A DNA stretch of 64,000 nt from Vibrio sp. HB236076 (GTDB lineage: Bacteria; Pseudomonadota; Gammaproteobacteria; Enterobacterales; Vibrionaceae): positions 1,674,001 through 1,738,000 of the forward strand of contig NZ_CP162601.1 of the NCBI RefSeq assembly GCF_040957575.1, given 5' to 3'. Positions 1 through 8,359 of this stretch are shown here, piece after piece (position 1 is the first letter of the stretch; each line of letters begins with the position of its first letter). Under the pieces are notes generated by a model. That model was not told where the DNA came from and ran no database searches. It was given only the letters and a program-made list of their open reading frames with translations. The translations under genes were made by a program, and so were the position numbers.

Positions 1-450
1 AAGAACCTGATCTTGCTCATCGTACATCACCAATTCCCCACCCCAATCGGCTTGCCATAAACCATTTAAATACAATACCGTGGTTAAGCGGCGGTTGCTA
101 CGGCCAATAAAGGCATCTAAGTGCTTTTTATAAAAGCCCCCTTCTGGGTAATAGGCAAAGTGGGCTTCATATTCAAATAAGCCGAGAAAGAAGTGGCGGT
201 TGACCTGCTGACGTAAAGCTTCCATCTGCTCGAGATAATGATCCACGCCATGGCCCATTTCTGGGTGTAACCACAAGGTTTTATCGCGGCGAATATCGCT
301 GCGCGTCTGCTTTAACTGCTCTCTTCCTATCGCCGCGGGCTGCCAACTGCCCTGCATTGAATCAAATAAGTCATGAACTTGTTGCGCAGACAAGAAATTG
401 TCCATCACGGCATAACCGCGCTGCTCTAACTGGGTTAAAATCTGATCCAT
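1..450 (-). CDS. 2OG-Fe(II) oxygenase (prolyl 4-hydroxylase type), 3' part outside window
   Basis: The frame runs from an ATG at 450 to the left edge without a stop (150 codons), so the C-terminus is missing. The visible part has the features of a 2-oxoglutarate/Fe(II) dioxygenase of the P4H type: a metal-binding HxD (HLD, about residue 112, preceded by GGFYKK), then a strand-rich RRLTTVLYLN and WGGELVMYD stretch that normally leads to the distal His and the 2OG-binding Arg, which lie beyond the window. Such enzymes hydroxylate protein or small-molecule substrates in the cytoplasm; the substrate here is unknown. No good Shine-Dalgarno is seen before the ATG, so the start is tentative. Family call is by motif. 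Confidence 0.75.
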   Translation of the reverse strand, partial: MDQILTQLEQRGYAVMDNFLSAQQVHDLFDSMQGSWQPAAIGREQLKQTRSDIRRDKTLWLHPEMGHGVDHYLEQMEALRQQVNRHFFLGLFEYEAHFAYYPEGGFYKKHLDAFIGRSNRRLTTVLYLNGLWQADWGGELVMYDEQDQVL

Positions 451-793
451 ATCAAGTGCCAAAAAAAGGAAAGATTTTATTCTGGGTACGAAATTGTTCA
501 ATTCTATTTTTTAGTCTTAAAGATAAATATCTTTTATCTTGATGGAGATAGGTAAATAGATAGACAAATTAACCTGCTAATTTTAATCCGAATAAACACA
601 ACCTCTGTCAGTTTATTGATATAACACCAATGGTTATGCACCTAATTTTATTAATAATATGACGCTTTAAATTGAAAATAATTGTGTTATGGTATTGTCA
701 TAATGTGATCGTATAACGTCAGTGTGTCGCGAATTTCGCACTCAGATAACAACAATAATTTTTATTTACTCGGCTTTTTATAGGTCATTTTCA
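451..793. other. Intergenic region between divergent oxygenase and EAL genes
   Basis: About 340 AT-rich bases separating two divergently transcribed genes, so it should carry both promoters. I see an 8-bp AT-only inverted repeat (AAGATAAA at 520-527 and TTTATCTT at 533-540) but no promoter pair with acceptable spacing that I would defend. No gene is evident. Confidence 0.5.
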
Positions 794-2506
794 ATGCATA
801 ATGTTTCATTTTTACCTTCTGGACAATTTAATGCCGCAACCAGTTTGGCAACAGAAGAGTTACATCTATTTGATCATGTATTAAATCAAATTTTGTTCAG
901 TTTTGACCAACAACACAACATCGAGTTTTTTTGCGACTTCACTCAATGCCAACTGGTGACAATGGAAAGTAAATTGCCTTTGTCTCAGTGGCTATTGCAC
1001 CTACACTCCGATGACCGCGAAAACATTTACCACCTACTGACCACCTTTCATACCCGCACCTTAAGCCACGAAACCACTCGCTTTTGCTTTCGTTGGCAAA
1101 ACGCACAGGGCGGACATACTTGGTATCACGGCAAAGTTAAAAGCCGCTATTATCAACAACAACTTTGGCTAGTAGGCAGTTTTGAGCCAATACAAAGCGC
1201 GATGTTACCCTCGCCATCGTTGCCGTCTCTTAAGCACGTTCAAAACACCGACACGCCTTATGCCGAACTGAACCTTTATCCCTACTCCCAAGTAACCATT
1301 GATCTCAATCAAGCCCTTAACAGTCATGAATTGCATGTGATACACCTGCACTTTAATCAACTCGATGAGCATATTCGCGCCCAAGAACTCACTCGCAGTG
1401 ATGAGTATTACGCCCTATTTTCGAAGGCGTTAAGTACGGTTTTCAAACTTGAATTGAAACTGTATTTGTTGCGAGAAGGCGATATCGTGATTTTACTGCC
1501 CGACCTGGTCAACCAATCGGTTCTCGATACCTTGTTAGAACGTTTGCATTTCGAGTTTAAACATGCGTTGCCCGATAAAGATCGGGTGCAAAAAAACCTC
1601 TTTAGTGTGGGGGTTTACCCACATTGTCAAGGCACCCATAGCCCAGAACACGTTTTGCAAAAGGCCGCTAATGCCTGTTATTACAACAGCCAAGTAACGT
1701 CATTAGTGACTTATTATCAAGATAAAAGCGCAGCCTTGGTTGAGCGTTACTGCTACGTTAAGCACAGTTTAAAACAAGCCATCGCCCATAAGGATTTGTA
1801 CGTCAAATTTCAACCTATTTTTTGTTCTCAAAGTGAAAGCGTGTGCAGTTTTGAAACCTTAGTCCGCTGGCGAAGTGATCAACACGGTGAAATCTACCCC
1901 GATGAATTTATTGGGGAAGCGGAGCGACAAGGCTTAATTAGCCCACTGGGGGAATTTGTATTTCAGCAGGCGTGTCGATTTTTGCAATCCTATCGACAAC
2001 GGCACTCGAAAGTGACGAGAGTCAATGTCAACGTCTCCGTTCTTCAATTACTCAATTCACAACTGCCAACCCAGTTTTATCAACTTTGCCAACAACATCA
2101 CCTAACACCAAGTGACTTTGTATTGGAAATTACCGAGAGTGTCTCTCTTGATCATTATCCGGCGGCCATTGAACAATTGGGCTATTTAGCCACGTTGGGC
2201 TTTCAACTCTCACTCGACGACTTTGGTGCCGGACTGAGCTCCATCAACAGTTTTTTCGATTTGCCTTTTCACCAACTAAAAGTCGACAAAGAGTTTGCTG
2301 AAAAAGCGTTAAATAACTCGATGTCATCCAGTTATTTACACTCTCTTATTAACCTCTGCCATCAACATCAAGTCCAAGTGGTGGTCGAAGGCATCGAAAA
2401 TGCCAAAATGAAATTGTTTTACCAAAAGCTGGGAGCCAACTATTTGCAAGGGTATTGGTTTTCTAAGCCGTTATCGATGGCCAGCGCCAGTGGTTACGAC
2501 CTGTAA
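794..2506 (+). CDS. EAL-domain cyclic-di-GMP phosphodiesterase with PAS-like and degenerate GGDEF regions
   Basis: 570 aa from the ATG at 794; an in-frame GTG at 722 would add 24 residues but the extension looks non-coding. Residues about 30-135 resemble a PAS/PAC sensor; about 150-310 look like a GGDEF domain whose active site has decayed (REGDIVIL where GGDEF would be), so no cyclase activity is expected. The C-terminal 250 residues form an EAL domain: the signature reads ETL instead of EAL but keeps the catalytic Glu, and NVNVS, EITES, DDFGAG, KVDKEF, VVEGIE and QGYWFSKPL are present. These cover the metal- and base-catalysis residues, so c-di-GMP hydrolysis to pGpG is likely. No transmembrane segment is seen, so it probably acts in the cytosol. 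Monocistronic; a hairpin follows. Confidence 0.85.
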   Translation: MHNVSFLPSGQFNAATSLATEELHLFDHVLNQILFSFDQQHNIEFFCDFTQCQLVTMESKLPLSQWLLHLHSDDRENIYHLLTTFHTRTLSHETTRFCFRWQNAQGGHTWYHGKVKSRYYQQQLWLVGSFEPIQSAMLPSPSLPSLKHVQNTDTPYAELNLYPYSQVTIDLNQALNSHELHVIHLHFNQLDEHIRAQELTRSDEYYALFSKALSTVFKLELKLYLLREGDIVILLPDLVNQSVLDTLLERLHFEFKHALPDKDRVQKNLFSVGVYPHCQGTHSPEHVLQKAANACYYNSQVTSLVTYYQDKSAALVERYCYVKHSLKQAIAHKDLYVKFQPIFCSQSESVCSFETLVRWRSDQHGEIYPDEFIGEAERQGLISPLGEFVFQQACRFLQSYRQRHSKVTRVNVNVSVLQLLNSQLPTQFYQLCQQHHLTPSDFVLEITESVSLDHYPAAIEQLGYLATLGFQLSLDDFGAGLSSINSFFDLPFHQLKVDKEFAEKALNNSMSSSYLHSLINLCHQHQVQVVVEGIENAKMKLFYQKLGANYLQGYWFSKPLSMASASGYDL

Positions 2507-2718
2507 CCACTGACGCCTTCTCTAATACTCATATCATTTAGACTAACTACGCATCATAACTATGGCGTGGAGAGCACAGCAGCAGATTAATTCAGAACCA
2601 GATGTATTATTGCCACTTTACTTCGTGATTGAACCGGTCATTTTCTCCACGGGATGATTGCGATATGTTACCGGCTTAAGTGAGCCGCGATTGAGCGAGA
2701 TAGAGAGTGTACAAGGCA

Positions 2719-2752
2719 AAAAAACTCTCATCGCAGAGCAATAGAGTTTTTT
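2719..2752. terminator. Bidirectional rho-independent terminator
   Basis: AAAAAACTCT and AGAGTTTTTT form a 10-bp stem around a 14-nt loop between two convergent genes; A- and T-runs on either side let it work for both strands. GC content of the stem is low. Confidence 0.55.
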
Positions 2753-2767
2753 AAGGCGCGTCACCCG

Positions 2768-3241
2768 CTAACTGCGATGGCCTAACTTGACGCTGCCATC
2801 GGTGTGAAACCACAACGCTTGATCACGACGTCGCCCGAGCAATATCGGCCCATCGTCGTAAAACAAAAAGTTTTTCCAATGCTGTTTAAACACCGACCAC
2901 TTGGTTTCAATCACATTGTATTTTTCATAACAAAAATACACGGTGACATCGTCTTGCCAATCAATGAACTCGAGAATACTGGCCGGTAACGGTGACTCAT
3001 CGCTCTCCCATTCAGGCATCCAATCAAGGTGATGTAACCAACTTGAGGTTTGCATTGCCCAATCTTTATCACTAAGACGCTCGGCATCTGGGCTAACGGC
3101 ACTGATATTTTCCTTCCAAAACTGAGCGGCGCGTTGTGCGGTCATCGGTTTGATTAACGCCAATTGGTCAGGCGAAATTGGCAGTGATGCATGGCGAAAA
3201 ATCCACGCTCGCGGATAGTCTTCTAACGGAATATAAGACAT
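2768..3241 (-). CDS. DUF2947 family protein
   Basis: 157 aa, cytoplasmic, with no signal peptide or membrane helix. The sequence matches my memory of the small DUF2947 family found in Vibrio and relatives: an N-terminal IPLEDYPRAWIF, a central EFIDWQDDVTVYFCY, and the most characteristic stretch WKNFLFYDDGPILLG near residues 120-135. Function is unknown; I see no catalytic motif. It follows rimJ by 15 bp on the same strand and is probably the last gene of a tyrR-rimJ-DUF2947 transcript, ending at the terminator at 2719-2752. Confidence 0.8.
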   Translation of the reverse strand: MSYIPLEDYPRAWIFRHASLPISPDQLALIKPMTAQRAAQFWKENISAVSPDAERLSDKDWAMQTSSWLHHLDWMPEWESDESPLPASILEFIDWQDDVTVYFCYEKYNVIETKWSVFKQHWKNFLFYDDGPILLGRRRDQALWFHTDGSVKLGHRS

Positions 3242-3256
3242 GATTACCTCAAAAAA

Positions 3257-3850
3257 TTAATCGTTGTATATTGTGCGTGTGCGGCTTTGCCATTGATGAT
3301 TCGTCAAAGCGAGTAAACGATGGTCTTGCCACTGACCGTCGATGAGCAAATACGCTTTTGCCAGTCCCTCATACTCGAAACCACAACGCTCTAACACCGC
3401 TTGACTCGCGACATTATTGGGCATGTGAGCCGCTTGAATGCGGTGCAAATTTTGTTGGTTAAATAAATAATCGCATACCTTTTTCACGCATGTCGTCATG
3501 ATACCTTGGCCTTGAAACTCAGGGTCAAGTGAGTAGCCTAGTGAGCCAGCGTGAAAAGGAAAGCGGGTTATTTGTCCAAAAGACAGCGTGCCAATCACTT
3601 TATCTTGTAACGGATGACAAATAATAAAATAAAACCCCAACGACAGCCGGTGCAACTCGGCGAGTTTGACCAACTTCTGTCGCCAATGATTCACCTGGTA
3701 AAAACCGGCTTCTCGTTCAGGCTCCCAAGGTTTTAAATAGGCTTTATTGCGAGCAAAGTATTGGCAAATGGGTTCGGCATCCCAAAGTTCGGCGCTACGC
3801 AATTGCCAATCCTTATGCTCGTATAAGCTGATCAAGGGCTGATTTGACAT
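3257..3850 (-). CDS. rimJ: RimJ-type ribosomal-protein-alanine N-acetyltransferase (GNAT)
   Basis: 197 aa, close to E. coli RimJ (194 aa). The GNAT acetyl-CoA loop is seen as QGQGIM (about residues 113-118), followed by HRIQAAHMPNN, the SQAVLERCGFEYEG motif, and an AYLLIDGQWQDHRLLALTN tail that is nearly diagnostic of RimJ. RimJ acetylates the N-terminal alanine of ribosomal protein S5 in E. coli; the same is inferred here. It lies 3 bp after tyrR on the same strand, so the two are almost certainly co-transcribed. Confidence 0.85.
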   Translation of the reverse strand: MSNQPLISLYEHKDWQLRSAELWDAEPICQYFARNKAYLKPWEPEREAGFYQVNHWRQKLVKLAELHRLSLGFYFIICHPLQDKVIGTLSFGQITRFPFHAGSLGYSLDPEFQGQGIMTTCVKKVCDYLFNQQNLHRIQAAHMPNNVASQAVLERCGFEYEGLAKAYLLIDGQWQDHRLLALTNHQWQSRTRTIYND

Positions 3851-3853
3851 GCT

Positions 3854-5401
3854 TTAATCCACTTTTTTAATGTTGTATTCACGCAATTTGTTAGCAATAG
3901 ACGTATGTGAGACATTCAAGCGCTTCGCTAACTTACGACTGGAAGGAAAGTTTTGGTACAGCGAGTGTAAGATTTGCGCTTCGTAGCTTTTCATGATCTC
4001 ATCGAGACCACCATCAAGATCCTTGATGACAAATTGGGAGGGCTCAGATTGTTGCACTTGAGGCAAGTGAAAGTGTTCGCAGCTCAATACCCCTTCTTCG
4101 ACTTGAGTCAGCGCCCGCAAGACCATGTTATCCAACTGGCGCATATTACCAGGCCATGGATAAGCCATCAAAGTGTCGAGGAGTTCGGGGTGATACGTCG
4201 GCACTGCCATAGACAGTTTTTGACTGTGTTTATTGACAAATAAATCCAATAACGGCGAAATGTCATTGGGGCGAGTACGCAGAGGGGGAATACTGATACT
4301 CAATACGTTCAGGCGATAGTACAGATCTTCGCGAAAGTTATCCCCTTCAGCCAGCAGAGCAAGATTGTGTTTCGTCGAGGCAATGATGCGCACATCCACT
4401 TCAATCTCTTTTTCTTCACCAACACGACGAAACTTACCGTCTTGTAAAAAACGCAGTAACTTGATTTGTAAATGTGGGCTCATCTCGCCAATTTCATCAA
4501 GGTAAACCGTGCCGCCATCCGCCAATTCAAAAATACCTTTATGGCCTTTTTCATGGTTAAACGAGCCTGGAGCATGACCAAATAACTCCGTTTCTGCCAC
4601 ATCGTCAGGCATCGACGCACAACTGACCACTAAAAATGGCTGTGAGCCTCGCTCTGAACGGTGATGACACGCTTTGGCCAACATTTCCTTACCGGTACCG
4701 GTTTCTCCCTCAATCAGCAAGGGCTGTTCAAGCACGGCGAGTTTTTTGGCTTGGTTGACCAGGGCCTTATGTCGATTCGAAATACCGACAAAGTGTTCAA
4801 ACCCCAGCGACGGAGGATAAACAGGTGCGCGGGGTGAGACACTGGTCACTTGGGTTCGTATTGTCAGCAAAGTACTGGCAAAAGTGCGCTGTTGGTGATC
4901 GTTCTCAATATGAACGGGCATTAATTCAACGACGTAATCTATCCCCTGTAACACAATGTTTTCTCGAGTGCGACTCTCTGGCGCTTCTAACCAACTGCCA
5001 TACTCGATTTGCGGTAAAGCGTGCTGAACGGGCATGCCTTTTAACTCGAGTTCGGACTTTTTTAACAGCGCACAAGCGGCCAAGTTGGCCATATCAATGT
5101 GGCCTTTGATATCGATGGCGAGTACCGGCTCGGGCAAGTGATTTACCAAGGCGAGCAATTCGTGATTATGGCGTTCGACGGGCATAAACTGAATTTTTCT
5201 CACGTCTTTTACCCCGTCAATGCGACGAATATCTCCCATCAAAGCACTGAAGCTATCAAAATCGATATCAGGGCAATTTAGATAAATAATCCCAACTTGA
5301 TCGATTTCAATACCTCTCAGATCAATGGCACGAGCAACGAGAAGATCGAGCAACTCACGAGTTAAGCCCAGTCTATCTTCACATATGACTTCTAAGCGCA
5401 C
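3854..5401 (-). CDS. tyrR: TyrR, aromatic amino acid transcriptional regulator
   Basis: 515 aa (E. coli TyrR 513). N-terminal ACT domain (MRLEVICEDRLGLTRELLDL, residues 1-75), PAS domain (about 78-190), AAA+ ATPase domain (about 205-435) with Walker A GETGTGKE and Walker B-like YLDEIGEM, and a C-terminal Fis-type helix-turn-helix (SSRKLAKRLNVSHTSIANK). The loop that carries GAFTGA in sigma-54 activators reads GHAPGSF, as expected for TyrR, which works with sigma-70. In E. coli it binds Tyr, Phe or Trp and ATP and represses or activates aromatic biosynthesis and transport genes. A TyrR-like box lies 18 bp upstream of its own start, suggesting autoregulation. Gene order ycjX-ycjF-tyrR is shared with E. 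coli. Confidence 0.95.
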   Translation of the reverse strand: MRLEVICEDRLGLTRELLDLLVARAIDLRGIEIDQVGIIYLNCPDIDFDSFSALMGDIRRIDGVKDVRKIQFMPVERHNHELLALVNHLPEPVLAIDIKGHIDMANLAACALLKKSELELKGMPVQHALPQIEYGSWLEAPESRTRENIVLQGIDYVVELMPVHIENDHQQRTFASTLLTIRTQVTSVSPRAPVYPPSLGFEHFVGISNRHKALVNQAKKLAVLEQPLLIEGETGTGKEMLAKACHHRSERGSQPFLVVSCASMPDDVAETELFGHAPGSFNHEKGHKGIFELADGGTVYLDEIGEMSPHLQIKLLRFLQDGKFRRVGEEKEIEVDVRIIASTKHNLALLAEGDNFREDLYYRLNVLSISIPPLRTRPNDISPLLDLFVNKHSQKLSMAVPTYHPELLDTLMAYPWPGNMRQLDNMVLRALTQVEEGVLSCEHFHLPQVQQSEPSQFVIKDLDGGLDEIMKSYEAQILHSLYQNFPSSRKLAKRLNVSHTSIANKLREYNIKKVD

Positions 5402-5418
5402 ATTCTATCCTATTAAAC

Positions 5419-5436
5419 TGTCACGAAAAGTTGACA
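5419..5436 (-). promoter_or_regulatory. Candidate TyrR box upstream of tyrR
   Basis: TGTCAC-N6-TTGACA fits the 18-bp TyrR box layout TGTAAA-N6-TTTACA in its invariant outer TGT and ACA. It lies inside a perfect 7-bp inverted repeat, ACTGTCA at 5417-5423 and TGACAGT at 5432-5438, 18 bp before the tyrR start codon. Confidence 0.55.
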
Positions 5437-5473
5437 GTAGTGTCTATCAAGGATCTCATTGGGTCAAGCGAGA

Positions 5474-6511
5474 TTAAGCATTATCTGGTGTTTTTGACCC
5501 TCGATACAGGCGAATCACGTGAGATAACACTGCCTGACGGATTTTTTTTAAGGTCAAAACACGCTGTTCATTGGCTTTGATTGGACGAGTTAACGACACC
5601 GCTTGAATGCCTACTCGCGCGGTTAGCAAACCAATGCCTATTCCTTGACTTGCTCTGGCTGACAGTTTGGCACTGGCACTGACCGACAAGGCATCGAACC
5701 CATTGTCAATCATCCATTCACTGGCGCCGGCTGAGGCCATATTCATTGCAATGTGCTTTAATAATCGCCAGCGTGACAATTGCCCTAGCCTCACTCCGTA
5801 CAAGGCACTGAGTTTATCGATCATGACCACATTTCGCCATGCGACCAAAAGCATGTCCGCACTGGCAAAAGGGCTGATGGCAACTAAGGCTGCAGAATCT
5901 GCGGCGTACTTGGCGATTAACTGGCTGGCTTTGTGATCCAATGGAGCCAACACCGTTTGCTCAAACAAATTCAGTACGTCTCGATCATTGTGGTGGCTCG
6001 AGACTTGACTGACGAAGACTTGATAGTGATCGCCATCTTGATATTGAGGCGACAATTGACTGAGCCGTTGGCACAAAGGCAAAGCGTTGCCAAGCCCTGC
6101 TTGCTGTCTGAGTTGCTCTGCTTGTCGCTGCCAATCTTGGTGCTGTTGCCAAACCCGCCAGCGCAACAAGACGCGTGACACGGCGATGAATAACACTATC
6201 GAGACACTTAAGCCAAAACCTTGCCAAAAGATTGCCGACCACAAACGTTCGCTGATGGCTTGGTAAAGTTGGTAACCATTTAAAGCCATAAAAGAGACTA
6301 ACAACACCAAAAGACCGACGAGCCAGCGTGGCGTTCTTTCCACAAGGTGCTCGGCATGGTCGTCAGCCATCAACTCGTTTTCAGAAATGTCAAAGTCAAT
6401 ACTTTGTTCATCAAACACTTGCTTGCCTTGCAAGGGGGTTTGTTGTTTCTCGTCACCTGCCAAAACAAAGTCGTCTTGTTCAAAAGGCTGCCTGTCGCGA
6501 TTTTGACTCAT
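5474..6511 (-). CDS. ycjF: YcjF family (UPF0283) inner-membrane protein
   Basis: 345 aa (E. coli YcjF about 353). Residues 1-60 are acidic and low in structure; two hydrophobic helices follow (WLVGLLVLLVSFMALNGY near 64-82 and GFGLSVSIVLFIAVSRVLL near 95-115); the C-terminal 200 residues form a conserved soluble domain with ADSAALVAISPFASADMLLVAWRN and a GIGIGLLTARVGIQAV stretch near the end. Function is not established. It is translationally coupled to ycjX (4-bp ATGA overlap), and the pair is widely conserved next to tyrR, so the two products probably act together at the membrane. Confidence 0.9.
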   Translation of the reverse strand: MSQNRDRQPFEQDDFVLAGDEKQQTPLQGKQVFDEQSIDFDISENELMADDHAEHLVERTPRWLVGLLVLLVSFMALNGYQLYQAISERLWSAIFWQGFGLSVSIVLFIAVSRVLLRWRVWQQHQDWQRQAEQLRQQAGLGNALPLCQRLSQLSPQYQDGDHYQVFVSQVSSHHNDRDVLNLFEQTVLAPLDHKASQLIAKYAADSAALVAISPFASADMLLVAWRNVVMIDKLSALYGVRLGQLSRWRLLKHIAMNMASAGASEWMIDNGFDALSVSASAKLSARASQGIGIGLLTARVGIQAVSLTRPIKANEQRVLTLKKIRQAVLSHVIRLYRGSKTPDNA

Positions 6512-7884
6512 TTTAATTTATCTCCCAACAAAAAATGCAAAACCTGATCCATATTTAGATGCGCCAACGCTTGATCTGGTTCACTTGGCAGAGGTAAAAA
6601 AGGTTCAAACTGAAATGACTGTTGTTGCCAAAACGATTTTTCTGGCAAACGCGTTGGCACTTGACCGGGAAACAGCGTCTGTGGTTGTCCATGTAAGTCT
6701 AAGCCTTGCAGTGCCGCGACGTTTTGCCCACCTTGTTGGACGTGGCCATAGCGAGTCGATTTGATCGACGACATGGTCATACACTCCATCTCCACTGGGT
6801 GAAACGCCGTATGTTGCCAAGCAGGATGGATCATTTGTTGCAGTAGCGTTAATAAAGCAGGGTGCTGCTCTGGCGTAATATGACAAGACTTACTGGCTGC
6901 GAACAACAGTTTGTCAATCTTAGCCCCAAATAAACGTTGTAACACCCCGCTTTTACCATAGTGAAAGTTTTTCAAGATCGCTTCCAATGCCAATCTCATA
7001 TCCCAAAAGGCATCATAGCCACGATTTAACGGCCCAAGCACATCGACAAGGACAATTTGACGATCAAATTTGGCAAAATAATCGCGGTAAAAACGCCTGA
7101 CCACTTGTTGCTTGTATTGCTCAAATCGGGCATTGAGCAATTCAAGTTGACTGCCCTTTTGAGTCGGTTGTTCAAACGCGCTCAAAGCGACCGGAAAAAA
7201 TTGCAAGACTGGCGCACCGGCCAAATCACCCGGCAAGATAAAACGACCTGGTTGAACCCAGGAAAATCCTTCGGCTTTTAATTCAGTTAAGTATTGGCTG
7301 TAGCGATTGGCAATCTGCTCCAATTGATTTTCATCGGCGTTGGCCTTAGGGTCGAGTTCGTCCAATGCGTCATGCCACCCGCCAGCCAAGGCTTGCTTAT
7401 CCGCCGATTGATGTTGCCAATAGGACTCACACCACTGCTGATAGGTCATTTCCAACATGGGTAAATCGAGTAACCACTCGCCGGGGTAATCAATGAGATC
7501 AATATACAAGGTGGCGGTTTCGTTCAACAAACGTCGAGTGCGACTGGCCACTCGGTATTTAAGTGCCAGACGAATTTCACTGACGTCTTTGGTCGGTAAT
7601 GGCCACTGCGATGGACTGGCGTGCAATTGGCTCATTGCCGCGTCATAGCCAAAACGCGGCACCATGAGATTGGTTTGTGGCAATCGTTTTGCCGCCACGA
7701 TTCGACCTTGGCGAACCGCCTCGAACATGGGCAGCGTAGCCGGGCTGGCATGGATCAATTGATTGACAAAGGAGGTGATAAAGGCCGTTTTCCCCGCTCG
7801 TGACAAACCGGTAACGGCGATGCTGATTTGATTATTAAGACCGCGTTGTAAAAAATCGTGAACTTCTCTCGATAGCGTGACCAT
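6508..7884 (-). CDS. ycjX: YcjX family (DUF463) P-loop GTPase-like protein
   Basis: 458 aa (E. coli YcjX 465). The N-terminus has a Walker A GLSRAGKT (about residues 26-33) and a G3-like DYPG (IDLIDYPGEWLLDLPML, about 130-145); a later VLVDVLGPLNRG is also typical of the family. In E. coli the gene belongs to the phage-shock/stress regulon; psp genes are not adjacent here. It is the first gene of a ycjX-ycjF pair. The 162 bp upstream show no sigma-54 promoter (GG-N10-GC) that I can defend. Nucleotide binding is inferred from motif. Confidence 0.9.
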   Translation of the reverse strand: MVTLSREVHDFLQRGLNNQISIAVTGLSRAGKTAFITSFVNQLIHASPATLPMFEAVRQGRIVAAKRLPQTNLMVPRFGYDAAMSQLHASPSQWPLPTKDVSEIRLALKYRVASRTRRLLNETATLYIDLIDYPGEWLLDLPMLEMTYQQWCESYWQHQSADKQALAGGWHDALDELDPKANADENQLEQIANRYSQYLTELKAEGFSWVQPGRFILPGDLAGAPVLQFFPVALSAFEQPTQKGSQLELLNARFEQYKQQVVRRFYRDYFAKFDRQIVLVDVLGPLNRGYDAFWDMRLALEAILKNFHYGKSGVLQRLFGAKIDKLLFAASKSCHITPEQHPALLTLLQQMIHPAWQHTAFHPVEMECMTMSSIKSTRYGHVQQGGQNVAALQGLDLHGQPQTLFPGQVPTRLPEKSFWQQQSFQFEPFLPLPSEPDQALAHLNMDQVLHFLLGDKLK

Positions 7885-8046
7885 ACCACCTCATTGTCTT
7901 TGAAAAAACTCTAATCCCCATTGCGACGCATTGGCAAGTCTACCGCTCTATCGTTGACACCCCCCGTACCTAACCGTGACGAAAAGGACCTCAGCGACAA
8001 AAACGTCGTTTAATAGCCAAGGGGATCAATCTAAACCGCTTCGTCG

Positions 8047-8232
8047 TTAATCGTCAATGGTCAACTGGTAGATCACCCAAAGCGATATCTCGAGTAATAA
8101 GGTTAAAACCGCGCTGATGATCACGTATTTATCGTTAAACATGGTGACACCGCGCAAGAAAAAATCGTAGACAAAAAAACACCCAATGACGGCGAGGAGG
8201 ATCAATTGCAACGATTTGATAAATTTAGCCAT
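8047..8232 (-). CDS. Small two-helix inner-membrane protein, function unknown
   Basis: 61 aa from the ATG at 8232, which has a good ribosome site (AAGGA, about 7 nt upstream). A longer frame reaching 8331 would run through the fumarase terminator and is rejected. The chain is almost all membrane: helix 1 LQLILLAVIGCFFVYDFFL (about 8-27), a short loop FNDKYV, and helix 2 IISAVLTLLLEISLWVIYQL (about 37-57). I do not recognise the family. It stands alone between ycjX and fumarase, with terminators on the fumarase side, so it likely has its own promoter. Confidence 0.6.
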   Translation of the reverse strand: MAKFIKSLQLILLAVIGCFFVYDFFLRGVTMFNDKYVIISAVLTLLLEISLWVIYQLTIDD

Positions 8233-8268
8233 ATTTATTCCTTGTCTTCTCACTTTGCACTGATAAGT

Positions 8269-8296
8269 AAAAAGCCTCACGCGAGCCGTGAGGCTT
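8269..8296 (-). terminator. Terminator of the fumarase gene
   Basis: AAGCCTCAC (8272-8280) and GTGAGGCTT (8288-8296) form a 9-bp stem with a 7-nt loop; on the minus strand it is followed by a U-run, 60 bp after the fumarase stop. Confidence 0.85.
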
Positions 8297-8359
8297 GGCA
8301 AGCGGTTTGTTCTCACCCAGAGCGCAAACAAACCGAATGCTCAGATGCCAAAACCCTGA

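Noticed and set aside
722..793. N-terminal extension of the EAL protein from a GTG at 722
   Set aside because: No ribosome site, and the added residues look like translated intergenic DNA; the ATG at 794 gives a normal start.
8233..8331. Longer form of the small membrane protein starting at 8331
   Set aside because: It would read through the fumarase terminator hairpin; the ATG at 8232 has a good ribosome site.
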